Origin: Ligustrum vulgare
Taxonomy: Eukaryota; Streptophyta; Magnoliopsida; Lamiales; Oleaceae
NCBI GenBank assembly: GCA_963555705.1
Contig: OY743190.1
Location: forward strand, 18,421,491 to 18,485,490
Direction: 5' to 3'
DNA length: 64,000 nt
How positions within the stretch are numbered: position 1 is the stretch's first letter; every line of letters starts with the position of its first letter. Below, piece by piece: positions 1 through 12,022 of this stretch. The notes under the pieces were generated by a model, which saw only the letters and a list, made by a program, of their open reading frames with translations, was not told where the DNA came from and searched no databases. The position numbers and the translations under genes were made by a program.

Positions 1-238
1 TATCCATATTCCTATTTTCTCTTTGTTCTCTTCTACGTTCTCTAAATATTCTTTCTATTTCAGGATTTATTGGTAATAGTTCAGACTCGTTAAAACCAAG
101 CATATACTACTCAATGACCAATGTGAAGAAAAAAAAAGGAATTATGAATAACCAAAATAAAATAAAAATAAAAATAAAAACTAAAAATTTAAAATTTAAT
201 TGAATTAAAGGTAAACTAATAATTATACTAAATTCGTT

Positions 239-257
239 ATTCCCGGCAACGGTACCA
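239..257 (-). promoter_or_regulatory. Primer-binding site, tRNA-Asp type
   Basis: Read on the minus strand, the bases match the complement of the plant tRNA-Asp 3' end (TGGCGCCGTTGCCGGGG) with one or two changes. A six-base spacer AGTTTT separates it from the LTR end at 264, the same spacer seen at 11855-11860. It primes minus-strand synthesis of an element whose body lies to the left, outside the window. Confidence 0.75.
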
Positions 258-263
258 AAAACT

Positions 264-1681
264 TGTTCGTGTGAATGCTGCAAGCGCACGGGATCGTTGA
301 CAAGTAATAATTGTGATGAGTTGAGAGTATCGTTCCCATGAGGAATAATTTTTAGTCTTAACTATCAGTTTATCGTCGATCCAATTAAGTGAAATAATAA
401 ATAAAAGGATGGTTTGTTTGTCTATTCTAAAAATTGCAACAAATAAATAAAATAAATAAAAATGTTGGGGGAGTAAAATATGAATGGGGAGCATGTATTG
501 AAATCCGAATCCACTTGTTACCATCTATCTCAATTCTAAGTTTTGTAGTTTAAATCATTCATGCGTTGCTTGACAATAGATAATTCACGTGCAATTAATT
601 TTCTTTTTCAAGACAAATTAACTTTATCCTAAACATGAAACGAATCTATTCCTAGTCCGAATACGAATGTTTAGAACACATTAAATCACACAATTATTAT
701 TTAGATTGCACATGTCACAGTGTTATTCCTAACATTTAGTGTTCATGTGTTTATCATGAAATGTTCAAACCTATTGTGACTTTTCCAAGACGACAACAAG
801 CAACGATATATTTCATTAGTAACCAATCAATCAAATAATAGAAATAAAGCATGCAAGATCAATCAAGACAACACAAGAAATCACTAAACTACTAGTTATC
901 GAATCAAAATAAATTAATAACAAATATCACCTTCATCCAATACATAAAAGATTAGCCTAACATATTAATTGATGAATAATCAATAAAAAAATTGGTAAAC
1001 ATCACCTGATTAATCCCAAAAAACCTGCCTTTATTTCACCAATATATATCCCAGGCTGCTCCTCTTTTAATTCCTCCCCAAAGCTGCCGACTACCTTTGT
1101 TAATTTCAGCCGAGACTCCCCTTAATTTCCAAGCTGCTGACCACTTTTTAATCCACCAAGACTCTCCAATTCTTTGTCTCCCAAAGTCGGCTCTCCAATT
1201 GTGTATGTTCTGCAGTGCCTCCCCTCATTTTTCTCCCAATTGCATTCTGCCCTTTTCTCAATGTATATGTCTGTCAATGATAATCAAATCACCACCTTAG
1301 GTCTCTCTTTTTAATCCCTACTATGCCGAGTTCTCTTGTTCCAAAAGGAGTCTCCTTTCAATTTATGTTTAAGGCCCAATTATAATTACGTTGTAGGTTT
1401 AATAATTCAAATTGGTGCTTAACTCTCTTCAATTGTGCAATTAAATCATTGGTATCTTTGTTCTTCATTTCGTCCCCTATCTCATCTATGAATTGTTTGC
1501 AATTTAATTCTTTTCGTACGGTTTTAGTCCATTTTCTCCGTTTTATCTCCAATCGCATCCAAAATTGAGTTTTTCCTAAAATAAAAATAAAATAAACATA
1601 TAAATTAGCAATATCATATCCTAAAACGCTTACAATTGTCTAACTTTAAAGCTAAGATAAGTACGAAAAATGTACTTACCA
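264..1681 (-). repeat. LTR of a tRNA-Asp-primed Ty3/gypsy-like element
   Basis: On the minus strand this begins TGGTAAGTACATT and ends in GAACA. The end is followed by the AGTTTT spacer and PBS (239-257), and the start is preceded by a purine-rich PPT-like run (1682-1695). Its 3' end resembles the ends of the LTRs at 10096-11854 and 18188-19902 (a GTGC-CTTGC core and terminal GAACA), so it is a diverged relative. Short ORFs inside show no protein similarity and are taken as non-coding. Confidence 0.7.
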
Positions 1682-1942
1682 AACCCCCCAAACTTAAACC
1701 CTTGTTCGCCCTCGAATAAGATAGAATAAAACTAATGAATCCAAATAGCAAAGTACAAATATTTTTTTCATGTCAACATGTTTACCATATGCTTTAATAA
1801 TCAAAATCAATTTGTACTTCAACAAGAGTTATGAATAATAAAGCAAAATAATTCTAGTTATCTCATGCCAGATTTTCAAGTGTGTGTGTGAATGTCAAAC
1901 TCCTACTCATGCAACGATATACTTAAAACAATGTAGCTTATT
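1682..1942 (-). other. PPT-like run and 3' non-coding remnant
   Basis: Minus-strand reading gives GAGGGCGAACAAGGG followed by AAGTTTGGGGGG just before the LTR start. This matches the arrangement at 18155-18187 (GAGGACGAACAA, then TTTGGGGG, then LTR). No coding sequence is seen. The boundary with the gag remains to the right is not sharp. Confidence 0.5.
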
Positions 1943-4391
1943 ATGAGGCAATCCCCTGACATTCTTATCATACGCCTGGGGTCTATTTCAGTCCTGGCTT
2001 TGCTCTCTCTAACGATTGTCATTCCTCCCTCTCAAAGGATTATTTTCGGGGTCCCTTCGATCAGCTTGTTTGAACTTTTGATCGTTCGGCTTGTTTGGTC
2101 TACCTCTGTTCGAGGAAAAGTTGCCTCCCTTTCTTTCGTAGGCCTTTTGATAGGCCAACATCTGAATCTCTACACACTCCTTCGTCTTATGCCTATAGTG
2201 TCTATTATAAGCGCAGTATGAGCTAGTCATTGGCTACTTGCCACCTCGGCTTCCACGTGCTTCTCCTAGGCCGGTGACAGGGGCTAGTACGGGCAAAAAG
2301 GAATGCAAGTTGGGAATAGACTTCGTAATCTCTGCTGCATAGCTAAATCCGGACCCTGGAAATGGGAGTAGAGCACCTCCGCACCTGTTTCCAGACTGGT
2401 TTTTAATACCTCCGGTTCCTAGATCACCCCGGACTGAGGTCTGGTGTTATATCTTTCCTGGGGTTAGTCCCTCAGTTTTCAACATTTCTGCTTCTGTAAT
2501 GTTCTCGCAGTTGTACATCTCTTCTGTGAATCGGGCCAGATACCCTTTTAAAGATTCATTCCTTCCTTGCCTCAGATCTTGGAGTCGTTGGAGCGAGAGT
2601 TGGCCTGGCCTGGAGGAGACGAAACCATTCTTAAAGGTCATTTTCAAATCTTTCCAATTGTTGATGCTGCCAGGAGGGAGTTTTTTATACCATCGTATGG
2701 AACTTCCTTCGAGCACTAAGGCAAAGGCCTTACATTTCAACACAGGAGTAGCTCCGGCTATTTCCATATTGGCTGGTAGTTTAATAGATGATCATCAGGA
2801 TCACTTCTTTCGGAGTACTTGGTTATCTCTGGCATTTCAAAATAGGTAGGCACTGGGTACCTTCGGATGCCCATAATAAAGGGGCTTATCTCCTCATCAT
2901 CGTCTATTTCATATGACGAGAGCTCATCGTCATTTTCATCATGGTCAGATTTCATTGTACCATGGTATTGGTCATAGGGTGGCTGTAGCTGGTTCCAGCC
3001 CCGAGGTAATAAAGCCTGTCCATATTTAGGCCTTTGGTAGTTAGGCGGATCCCCTCATGTTTGGGAGTGAGCTTCTGCAGCTCTTCACTCCTGCCTATTT
3101 CTAGGCTCACGGAATGGTAGGTTCATTCCTTCGACTCCCGCATCATACCTATTTCTAGGCATACGACTCCATGATTGAGCCTCTTCTACCCTTCTCTCAC
3201 GCCTATTCCTAGGCATGTGTGTTTGTTTCCGAGCTTCAGCAACCCTGCTCCCCCGCCTACCTAGGAACAATCCCCCAATTCGGTTAAAGACACTACTGGA
3301 CCTTGAGGGGTGGCTTCTTCATGATATTCAGGTAGTTGGCTGTGTTCTTTCGGCCCAGCATACATGGGTCCTCTTCGTAGAGGAGCACAGAATTCACTTC
3401 AGCATACATTGGTGGTGCACTATAATAATATGATGCGGTGCCGGTCTCGGAAGGTGAATAATGTGGCTATGTAGAGGTGTCAATCCGGGTGGTTCGGGCC
3501 GGGGCGGCCCACCAACATAAAAGCCCGGTAACGGACCACTTGAAAAAAAGCTCGCCAGTTGGCCCATCCGGGTCAAGCCCATGCAAGTCAAGGTTCGTTC
3601 TGATTTGGCCCATATGAATAAAAACATAGATTTTTTTTCATATTTATAGCAATTTTTTGTCAAATTTCTAAATACAAAATGATTAAAACGATAAATTCAT
3701 ATTTATACCATAAAATATTTACATAGAATTTAAACTTATATTTTATGTTACATGAATTACTTCTAAATTTGCAAATTTAAATAAAACATAAACAAATAAC
3801 AATTAAATGTTAAATGTATTTCTAATTTCTATTATCAAAGAATATTATGTTTCTTAGCTATTAGGGAGAAAAATAAGATTATACTTTAAAAGTTGTATTA
3901 GAGTTTATAGAAGAAGAGAGATTTTCAATGTTACCATATTTAATAAAAAAAAAAAAATTTCACGGCCTAGCTGGTTAACCGTGGCTTACGAAGGTTTGAT
4001 CCTTGAATCGCCCCCACGGGTCACGGGTCGGCCTGCGGTCCCGGGTCGATCCGAGCCGATTTTCACGGGTCTAGTCGGCCCGTCCGTCTTGACATCTCTA
4101 TGGCTGTGAGTAGTGAGGCGGTGTTGTTGGTTCATTCACTACATATCCTCTTGCCATATAGGCGTTCATGGCAACTGTCTGCTTAATTTGTTGTTTTTAC
4201 ATTTTCAGCATCTGAGCTGCCATGCGCATCATATCTCGTAGCATGCACCTGCTTCGGTGTCGGTGAGGAGGACTAGGCAGAGGAACTTCCTTTTTGGCAT
4301 TTTCATACAGACTAGCTAGATGCATCTCCTCGTTGTCGTGTTGTTCTCCCCTACTTCTCCGAGGATTGGAATCATTGTCACTTTCACTCAT
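1943..4391 (-). pseudogene. Decayed Ty3/gypsy gag (Tat/Ogre-like)
   Basis: Pieces of one gag gene lie in order on the minus strand. The N-terminal segment is 4391-4197 (starts MSESDND). An Arg/Pro-rich segment runs 3464-3085. The conserved gag core runs 2955-2447, with FEMPEITKYSERSDPDDHL then SIRWYKKLPPGSINNWKDL, typical of the retrotransposon gag domain. A C-terminal Cys/His segment (YCAYNRHYRHKTKEC) is at about 2230-2170. Stop codons and frame changes separate the pieces, and a MITE (3473-4100) sits inside. No protease or polymerase follows. The core is typical of non-chromovirus Ty3/gypsy gag; assignment to Tat/Ogre rests on the unusual YC-H-H-C knuckle. A degraded tRNA-Met-like primer motif (GGTGTCAGAACCC, minus strand, 4684-4696) may mark its 5' end. 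Confidence 0.75.
3473..4100. mobile_element. hAT-type MITE, 628 bp
   Basis: The ends form imperfect terminal inverted repeats: TAGAGGTGTCAA on the left, and TAGAGATGTCAA when the right end is reverse-complemented. The flanks are TGGCTATG (3465-3472) and TGGCTGTG (4101-4108), an 8-bp duplication with one difference, as expected for hAT insertion. GC-rich sub-terminal sequence and an AT-rich centre with no ORF indicate a non-autonomous copy. It interrupts the decayed gag; coding-like sequence continues on both sides. Confidence 0.8.
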
Positions 4392-5400
4392 GACTGTAGT
4401 GATTTACATGTGTTAGACCCTTAACCGTTGGAGAGGTAAACCAACTGTTTGGGATAATCATTACTACCTACTATAGGGGAGTGGCGCCCATCACTTCTCT
4501 TATAAAGGAACTGTCACATCTAGTCATAGTTAACAAGGAGGGTCACACATCGGTCTGACACACTATCTGGTCATTCATAGGATCGGAGTACCACTTCGGG
4601 TTGCTTCGGTTTGACATAACCAGTCTGGCTATAAAGGCCTTGGACAATGCTTAGCCCCAACATTCAATAGCCTGTGAGGTTATGGGTTCTGACACCGTTG
4701 GCAGCTATTGGGTCTTGTGTGGGCCCTTACTGATTACGTGTCATGTTCATTTAAGTATGGTCGTAACATACACTATCTTCAAAATCAGCGCACTCGTTTA
4801 GCCATTTTATTTTTAAAGTCAATAAAATTAAATTAAATCCAATTCAACTTATAGTCCAATTTCAACTTTAAAAGTTGTCCAAATTCATTACTTATTTTAA
4901 GTCCAAAAGTTTATTTATTTTTGATCCAAATCATTTTTTAATCCCAACTTCTATTTTATTCTTATTATGACCCAAAGTAATTTTAATTCAATTAAATCCC
5001 TCCTTAACCATATTTTGGGAAAATCGATTTTAATTAGCAACATTTTGACCTACATTGTTCTCCAAACATGGGAGATCCTATTCCAAACCCTTTCCCCATT
5101 TTCACACGTTTCCTCAATTAGCATATTTCCATTTTCGTAGTCATTCCCAAAATCTTCCCTAAAATAATATTTACCCTAAACTACCATAATTAACACCAAA
5201 TCAAAACTTATATCCCACTCTCCCCCACTCACGACACACACAGGCAGAGAAATTACAACAATTTCTCGGGTATGAATCTTCTTCTTCCCTCCAATCATTC
5301 AATCTCGGTTTAGGCTGGTTTTTATTGAATTGAAACTCATCCATAACACATTTGCACCCCTCTTCCAACACAACCCCGTCTCGAACCACCCAAATGGACC
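4392..5400 (+). repeat. Degenerate LTR-derived sequence
   Basis: No gene is visible. From about 4740 the sequence (a GGTCGTAAC motif, then CTCGTTTAGCC, then repeated AAGTCC/CAATTCAA tracts and a CCCACTC-rich stretch) resembles the plus-strand solo LTR at 12513-14942 over its first 500 bases or so, much diverged. It is probably an old chromovirus LTR fragment. Confidence 0.4.
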
Positions 5401-7050
5401 TGAGAAGTGACGTGTACCGATGATGAATGCCAACTAGATACTGGACACACCACCAAGGCTAGTGTGACTTTTCTGTTACTATAAGACTTCTCTTAAGACA
5501 CCATGATTTAAAAAAGAAAAAAGAAAAAAAATTGACAGAATTTCCTTTAAATATTAGATATAACCTCCCTGTAACAAAATCAACAAATCCTCAAACAATC
5601 ACATGTATAATACTGAGAATCAATATTCCTTCACATCATCATATAAAAAATTAAAAGAGCTTGTGCCTACCCATTTAGTTTCTACTATATATCATTAATT
5701 CCTCTTGCAATTAATACATCAAAATAGCAGTCTAATCAACTAGGTACTTGACAAAACAACAAACTCAAGAGTGGACCGAGTTTAATATATACATGAGTCC
5801 CAAAAGAAGATACTACATATGATGAAGACTTAAAACATATAACTAAATGATCTTGTGGCTCTTGGTTAGGCTTTTCAACGTCCCCTCAAAACTTAAAAGT
5901 ATTCTGGTAGGGAAAGATGTGACGAAAATATGAGATTTTAACTCAGTGAGTGGAGAGTTTGAAAACTAGTCATACTTTTCTCATTTATATTTCTTTATAA
6001 AATCACTATTTGTATTGTAACTATAACTTTTGATTGACATAATAAAATGTTTTACTTATTTTGAAAAGTACGTTTAGCTGAAATGAGAATGTGCAAATGC
6101 TAAAATCCTGGCATAAATAGTAATAACTATTTGATCATACTCAAAATTCCATCGAATTGTATTGAGAAGCTGAATTACTTTTCTATGAATAAATGTATTA
6201 TAATGCACTGAAAAAGAATCACATCAAAGTGTACCCAATAAACAGCTTTACTCAAGTACAGAGTATCGATGTACAAGGCAAAGTCATTCAAATCTAATAA
6301 GTTGATAATTTTATAAACTGTATCATATGCGCATAGACTTCCCCAAAGGTTAAAGTACTATAGTACACAGCCCAAAGCCTATATGTGCACAACGGTGGGT
6401 CCCAAAAACCTCTGATAATCTAATAATCTAGTCATAAACTGTGAAAATGAATTCACATTAGTGAAGAGCGGGTAATCTCACCTGAGTACTTTCTGATGGT
6501 TTTTCAACAATAATAATTTACATGTAACGAATTTTTTTATAAAATAATGTACTAAATTAATAATTTGGTTAACTTGAAATTTTAAAAGAAGAAATCTAAA
6601 ATCATACATTTAGATTGGTATATGTGAAAATTGGTAACTTTTATAACTTGTCTACTTAATTGAAATCATAAAGCATATAGAAAATTTATGCTATCAAATA
6701 GTGAAATTTAACTTTGTTGAAAATAAATTTCTCCATTTACAGAGATTGTAGTAGAAACCTAATTCGCTTGATAAGTCTAACCAATCTTCGTGTCGCCTCT
6801 TGAAATTTATATCAAAACCTCGGATCAACTCAAATATTTACAATTATTGAATAAATTCCCAAAATGAAATAACATCCTACACAATAGCCACAAATCTCAT
6901 ATACCTCCAACATTGCATCCAACAAACTTTCTCTTATGCGAAATATAGTCTTATTATGGCTAATATAATCTTCATTTAACTAATACTTCAAAGAAATGCT
7001 TAATGACACCAAAACCCCTTTCCAAAGAAACTATAAATTGACTAAAACTT
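5401..7050. other. AT-rich intergenic DNA, no gene
   Basis: No ORF, RNA gene or clear boundary was found. Motifs such as AACTCAGTGAGTGGAG (near 5943) and ACAACGGTGGGTCCC (near 6389) recall sub-regions of the LTRs elsewhere in the window, so part of it may be another old LTR. This is weak evidence. Confidence 0.35.
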
Positions 7051-7943
7051 TGTAACGCCCCGAAATCCGTAAAACCCGAGACACTACTTCGTTCTATAAA
7101 AACTAACTTTTGAATAAAAATTTTATTGCGGAAGATAACTAAATTTCAAACATCACATTTATTTATTGAAAATTGTAACGGTAACCCAAATTTAAATAAA
7201 TCATTTGAAGCAATACATGAAATTATAAATAACGGGGTTCATAAAGCATGACTTAAAAAAATAACTTCTATTAATGGTTTGCATTACTGTCCATCATTCG
7301 CCACCGTCTCCAAAATCTGCAAAAATTGTTGAAATAACGGGTGAGCATTTCAAAGAAATATTCAGTAGACTCATTGTCAATAATTAATTTATAAAATAAT
7401 TGAACTCGTATTTATGCAAATAATACAGTGACATTTTGTTCTTAATCATAAGCATCACATAGTGAGTGCAAATGAAACTTTATTGTCTTATCTCATGCAA
7501 TAAAGCATATAAGTTATGACATGCATAACATAAATTTCTAAATTTATCATATAAGAGATATTCTTGTCTTGTCTCATGCAATTAAACATATAAATCATAT
7601 AAATTCACATAAAACATGCAATTATAATTTAAACTAGTTAGTAGGGGCAAGTCTACTTCAAACTTACGAGTTTTAAAAGAGTGGAGCGAGAAGAAATAAG
7701 ATTTGAGGACTAAATAATTTTGAAGAAACTGGAATTTAAGAATTTAGGGGCTGAAATAATATTTTCAAGAACTTAAGGGCTGACTAGGGATATTTTAAAA
7801 CTGCAGGGGCTGAATAAGATGTTTTGAAAACCAGAGACTGAAATTAAACGCTTAAAAAGTTGCAAAGATTAAATAATTATTCATTCAAAACTCAAGGACT
7901 AAAAGGATAATTTGTCAAAACATAAAATATAAACATATATCTC

Positions 7944-8026
<83 letters not shown>

Positions 8027-8290
8027 AAATCGGTAGAGAAGAGAGGAGGTGAGGCGAAAAGGGGAGGGCCTCTGCCCCTCTCTCCAGTCCACGTCGCCGG
8101 CGAAAATCCGGCATTGGTACCGCCGTCGAGTGGCGACGGTGAAGAGGTGAGTGCGGGTGTATGAAAAAAATGAAGTTTTGGGCAGTTTGGGGTGTTAAGA
8201 CCGAGGAAAACCATGGTGATTTTCCGGCACAATTCCGGTCAACTAGGGGCGGCGATGCGGTAAAGGTAAGTTATTGGGCAAGGTAAGTTA
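7051..8290 (-). repeat. Truncated chromovirus LTR
   Basis: It starts TGTAACGCCCCGAAATCC, closely matching the plus-strand reading of the LTRs at 40521 and 48462 (TGTGACGCCCCGAG). It keeps the same order of landmarks: a GGGTGAGCATTTCAAA segment, a GGGGC-AGTCTACTT segment, and a GGCGACGG-like GC-rich block at about the same offset (near 980 bases in). Similarity stops near 8263-8290, about half-way along the expected 2.3-kb LTR, at a short direct duplication of GGTAAGTTATTG. Peptides over this segment are frame artefacts. Confidence 0.7.
7947..8025. repeat. (TC)n microsatellite, about 79 bp
   Basis: An uninterrupted TC dinucleotide tract inside the truncated LTR. Related LTR copies have only a short GAGAGAGA tract at the equivalent place (near 41512), so this copy has expanded. 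Confidence 0.95.
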
Positions 8291-8295
8291 TTGTG

Positions 8296-8783
8296 AATGT
8301 AGTGCTAGGATCTAGAATCTATTTTAAATTCCAATTCTCACACTTTGGTTCAAATAATTATCAACAATTTATATGCATGAAGATCAATGTTCCAAAATTG
8401 GTTAAAACCTTCTTTCGAACATGAATTAACACATTTTCTTAAATGTAACGCACCTATATTTCTATGATGAATGCGAACATGTAGGAAAGCCCCCCCCAAA
8501 AAAAAGTCCATGAACAATTCAAGATCTCATAAAGCATAGTGGTATATTTCTATCCCTATCGAACTTTATGGTAATTAAAACAAGTCTAACGAATTCCTAA
8601 TTTTTCGAACTTAAGAAAATGCCACAAATATCATATAATCATTGCACATCTAATTATAGATGCATTAAAATTCAAATTAATTGCTGAATAGAAATTGTGT
8701 CAACTTAAACAAACCAAAAGCAAAATATAGAATTTACATCATGATCGTAACACATTAAAAGTTTAGCCTAGATATATATTTAA
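8296..8783 (-). repeat. Left half of an old tRNA-Asp-family LTR
   Basis: The reverse complement aligns with the second half of the LTR at 10096-11854. The clearest shared segment (8529-8565) corresponds to GGGATAGAAATATAC-CTTATGCTT in that LTR. Similarity resumes across the MULE at 26237, so this LTR was the MULE's target. The left end is truncated. Confidence 0.65.
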
Positions 8784-9694
8784 GGGACATTTGCATGGAT
8801 GACCAAAAAATGCATAATGCCAAAAAATGTGACAACTTTTGAAAATGAGCTAAAAAATGACTAATTTTACCATGAAAAGTCCAATATGCCCTCACTCAAC
8901 TAGAAGGCAAAAATGGAATCATGCAAGTGGACTCAACATATGATTGATGTGATGTACATGACATTCCATAACTACCCAATGGACAAAGAAATAAGCCAAT
9001 GGATAAAAGAGTGACCCAAATTTTATTTTTTTTTAAAACCAATTGAAATAAAACGAAAATTTCAATTTCTTTTCTTCTACTTCATATGAACACTATCTTT
9101 GTTGCACCACAAGACTATTCACTCAAACTCCATTAACACTTGAAGAAGATATAATTTGAAGCTTGAAATTCCATTTTCAAAGGTAAGCATTTTTGTAACA
9201 TATGATATATCGACATTAATTATGGACAATTCCAAAGGTCACCATTCTTGTAACATATGAATATGGGCATTTAATACATTGATGTTTTATTAATCATTCA
9301 TGATTCCACTTTTTAGATCTTGAGACCCATACATTTAGATTTGGTTGATAATAAGTGTAATCATAAATGCCTAAAGATCTTTCTTTGTTGTCATATTGTT
9401 CATGTGTTTAAGTATTGTGGTAGTTGAGCATTGATGGAAACATTAATTTCTGTCGAAATTTTACAGCAAGAACCCTAATTTTGGAATTAAATACGCACGG
9501 AGGGTCTTGTTCGACATTTAAAAACTGTGGGAACTGACAATTTTTAAATGTCGAAACTGACATTTTAACCAGTCGGGAATCCCAGAAACAAATCTATACC
9601 ATGACCAACTGAATGCGAGGTTGTCTAATTTCATTTTCAATTCGATTTTGTGAAATGCATCAATGTTTGACTTACGTATACTGTTGTTTCAGGA
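8784..9694 (+). other. MULE left terminus and 5' leader
   Basis: Terminal sequence and an AT-rich leader without ORFs. A TTTCAG-G directly ahead of the first ATG (9695) looks like an intron acceptor, so a 5' UTR intron is possible. Confidence 0.5.
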
Positions 9695-10095
9695 ATGAGT
9701 GCTAATTTGCGATTCATCATCTCGTATGTCGGAGAGTTTGTGAATGTAGATGATGAATGGAAGTGGCGTGGGAACAAGACTACATCTATTGTGGTCCCTA
9801 GCGATATCAGGGTGGAAGGACTAATTGAACGGTTGAATGTGAAGCTCCCACCTACTAATGTTTATAGTGACATGTTATTGCAATTCAAGGTGCCTAACAT
9901 GAACATACCACCGGTCGAAATTCAGGAAGAGGAAGATTTGAAATGGTACTTAACCATTCACAGAGAAACAACTCTATGTGTTACTGCTATCGAAACACCT
10001 GCTCGTTTAGCGGATGCAGTTATGGACATTAGTTGCCAACAAAATCACTGTCATGCAGGAGTTGAATTTAGACCAGTAGACATAACCATGGTAGA
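9695..10095 (+). pseudogene. MULE transposase, N-terminal part, cut by retrotransposon
   Basis: The frame opens at ATG 9695 and encodes about 133 residues up to the insertion point. It has a PB1/ubiquitin-like N-terminal module typical of plant MULE transposases: YVGEFVNVDDEWKWRGN, then a DIRVEGLIERLNVKL stretch, then PPVEIQEEEDLKWYL. After 10095 the frame reads into the LTR of the inserted element. If the insertion and one GTAGA copy are ignored, this frame continues past 19908 for about 40 codons but is offset from the downstream transposase frame. One more frame change or an intron is therefore needed to join them. Together with 20004-21821 it would form a transposase of roughly 750 residues. 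Confidence 0.8.
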
Positions 10096-11854
10096 TGATA
10101 AGTGTATTTTATCCACTTATTTCTATCCTAAAAGTAGGATTTTATATGTTTGTTTTAGAATATTTTTTATTTATTTTGTATTATTTGTTTATATTTCAGA
10201 AATAATCCCGAAGTAGAGAAAATAATGGAATTGAAGCAAAAACAAACAAATTGGATGATAAAAGAACCAAAGTATGCAAATCAAGAATGGATGAAGTAGA
10301 TCAAGAGCTAAATTGAAAGAAAAGTCAAAGAAAGAACAAAATTGAAAGAAATTAGGAGTTCAAGGACTAACGTATACAAATCAAAAGAAGAAGGACCAAA
10401 TTGCAAATATTCAATAGTTGATTCGGATCAAGATAAGGTACTTGAGGACTTTTAGGAGTCAATTGGATGCAATTAGAAGGCAAAAAGGAATGAAATATGG
10501 TAAGAATATTACCATAAATTCATTTCAATCAAACAAGGTCTTCGGGCAGATTTTTAGTCAGACATTGAAACCTAATTTCGGGGAAATAAACGTTCGAATT
10601 GGGAAAATCCTATTTCAAGAAGAATTGTAGCCCTTTACGTTATATTTCTAACAGACTTTGAAGTACTACAATTAGATAATCGAAATGAAAGATATGATCA
10701 AAATACTAAATGCTGTGCAATAAAAGGATGATGACCAAATTGCTGAAATTTAAAGAAGAAAATTGTTGCTGCCGATATAACCGTGCGGCCGCACGGTTGA
10801 AAAAGCGTGCGGTCGCATGGCCAAAAAAAATCAGCGACTGAAGGTTGGCTTTTCGAGGCTACGATCACGAATTTTGAACCGTGCGGTCGCACGGTTGTCC
10901 CGACTGGGCCTCAGCTCGGCTTTTGGCGTGGAATTCAACAGTTTTCTCCTCAATTAACCTAATTCTCGGGAAAATCTATAAATACCAGACCTAAGGCTCG
11001 AGAAAGGGGGCTCCCAACTTGCTAAATTCATTCCAAAACGCTGTCGAAGTTCCGAGGGATCCAAACTACGCCAAGATCAAGATTGGAGCACAAAGATCAA
11101 GAATATGAACGGGGTGACATCTTTTCATACTTCTTGTGATTTATTTTCGATCATGTATTTAGACTAGATTTTTATTGTTAGAATTGTGATGAAGCATTAA
11201 TTTATTGATTCCATGTTTTGACTTTATATTTATATTATGCAATTTATGAGATTGATGCAATTAATTACGTTTTTAATTCTCATCTATGATTGTGGACGCA
11301 TAATTATTGATGCTTGTGATAGAGTTCTATGTTCGAAAGAGTAGGAATCTATTAGACCTTGATTAATTGTCGCGAAGTCCGATAGGGGATAGAAATATAC
11401 CCTTATGCTTCATGTTATCCTTAAAAGTGTTCATAATTCGTTAATGCTTTTCTACATGTTTGGATTGGTCATAGAAATATAGGCTCGTCTCTTGTAGGAA
11501 AATGTGTTTATGCATCGCTCGAAAGGGGACATAAATAAATATAGGAACACGAATTTTCAATACTCATACCTTGTTATTAAATGTTTAAGTCAAATACATG
11601 GTTGATATGTTTAATGTGGATTCATAATTCTAACATATTCATCTCATCGTTTTAACAAATCAAGTTTTCTTATTTTCTTTAGTTTACTTTTTAATTTGTT
11701 TTTCAAAATCAAAATTCCCAAATCCTAAGTTTTTCTTGTTCTGGTTAAGGTAGTAATCTAAAAATACGATTTAAAACAATCTCTGTGGGATCGATAATTG
11801 GACTAAAATCCACTTTATTACTTGTGCGACCCGTGCACTTGCGGAGAGCGAACA
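10096..11854 (+). repeat. 5' LTR, 1759 bp
   Basis: It pairs with 18188-19902. The main difference is a block near 11350-11395 (around GATTAATTGTCGCGAAG) that is absent from the 3' copy; otherwise scattered substitutions. It holds GC-rich palindromes at 10779-10798 and 10878-10897. Short ORFs inside are not considered genes. Confidence 0.92.
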
Positions 11855-11860
11855 AGTTTT

Positions 11861-11878
11861 TGGCGCCGTTTCCGGGGA
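11861..11878 (+). promoter_or_regulatory. Primer-binding site, tRNA-Asp
   Basis: TGGCGCCGTTTCCGGGGA matches the complement of the tRNA-Asp 3' end except for one base (G to T at position 11), six bases after the LTR end. Confidence 0.85.
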
Positions 11879-12022
11879 TTGTTATTTAAATTTATTCTTA
11901 GATTACTTTCACTAATTCGGACTTTTTACCGCTTTATTTTTATTTTTAGTTTATTTCTGTTATTTTTAGTTTCTTTTTAGTTCGTTCACTATTTTTCATG
12001 TTTTGTTCTTAGGTCTTGATAC

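Noticed and set aside
4684..4696. Firm tRNA-Met PBS and 5' LTR for the decayed gag
   Set aside because: The motif has three mismatches and no LTR end could be set next to it; mentioned only as tentative.
7899..8232. Arg/Glu repeat proteins on the minus strand
   Set aside because: Translation of the (TC)n microsatellite in two frames.
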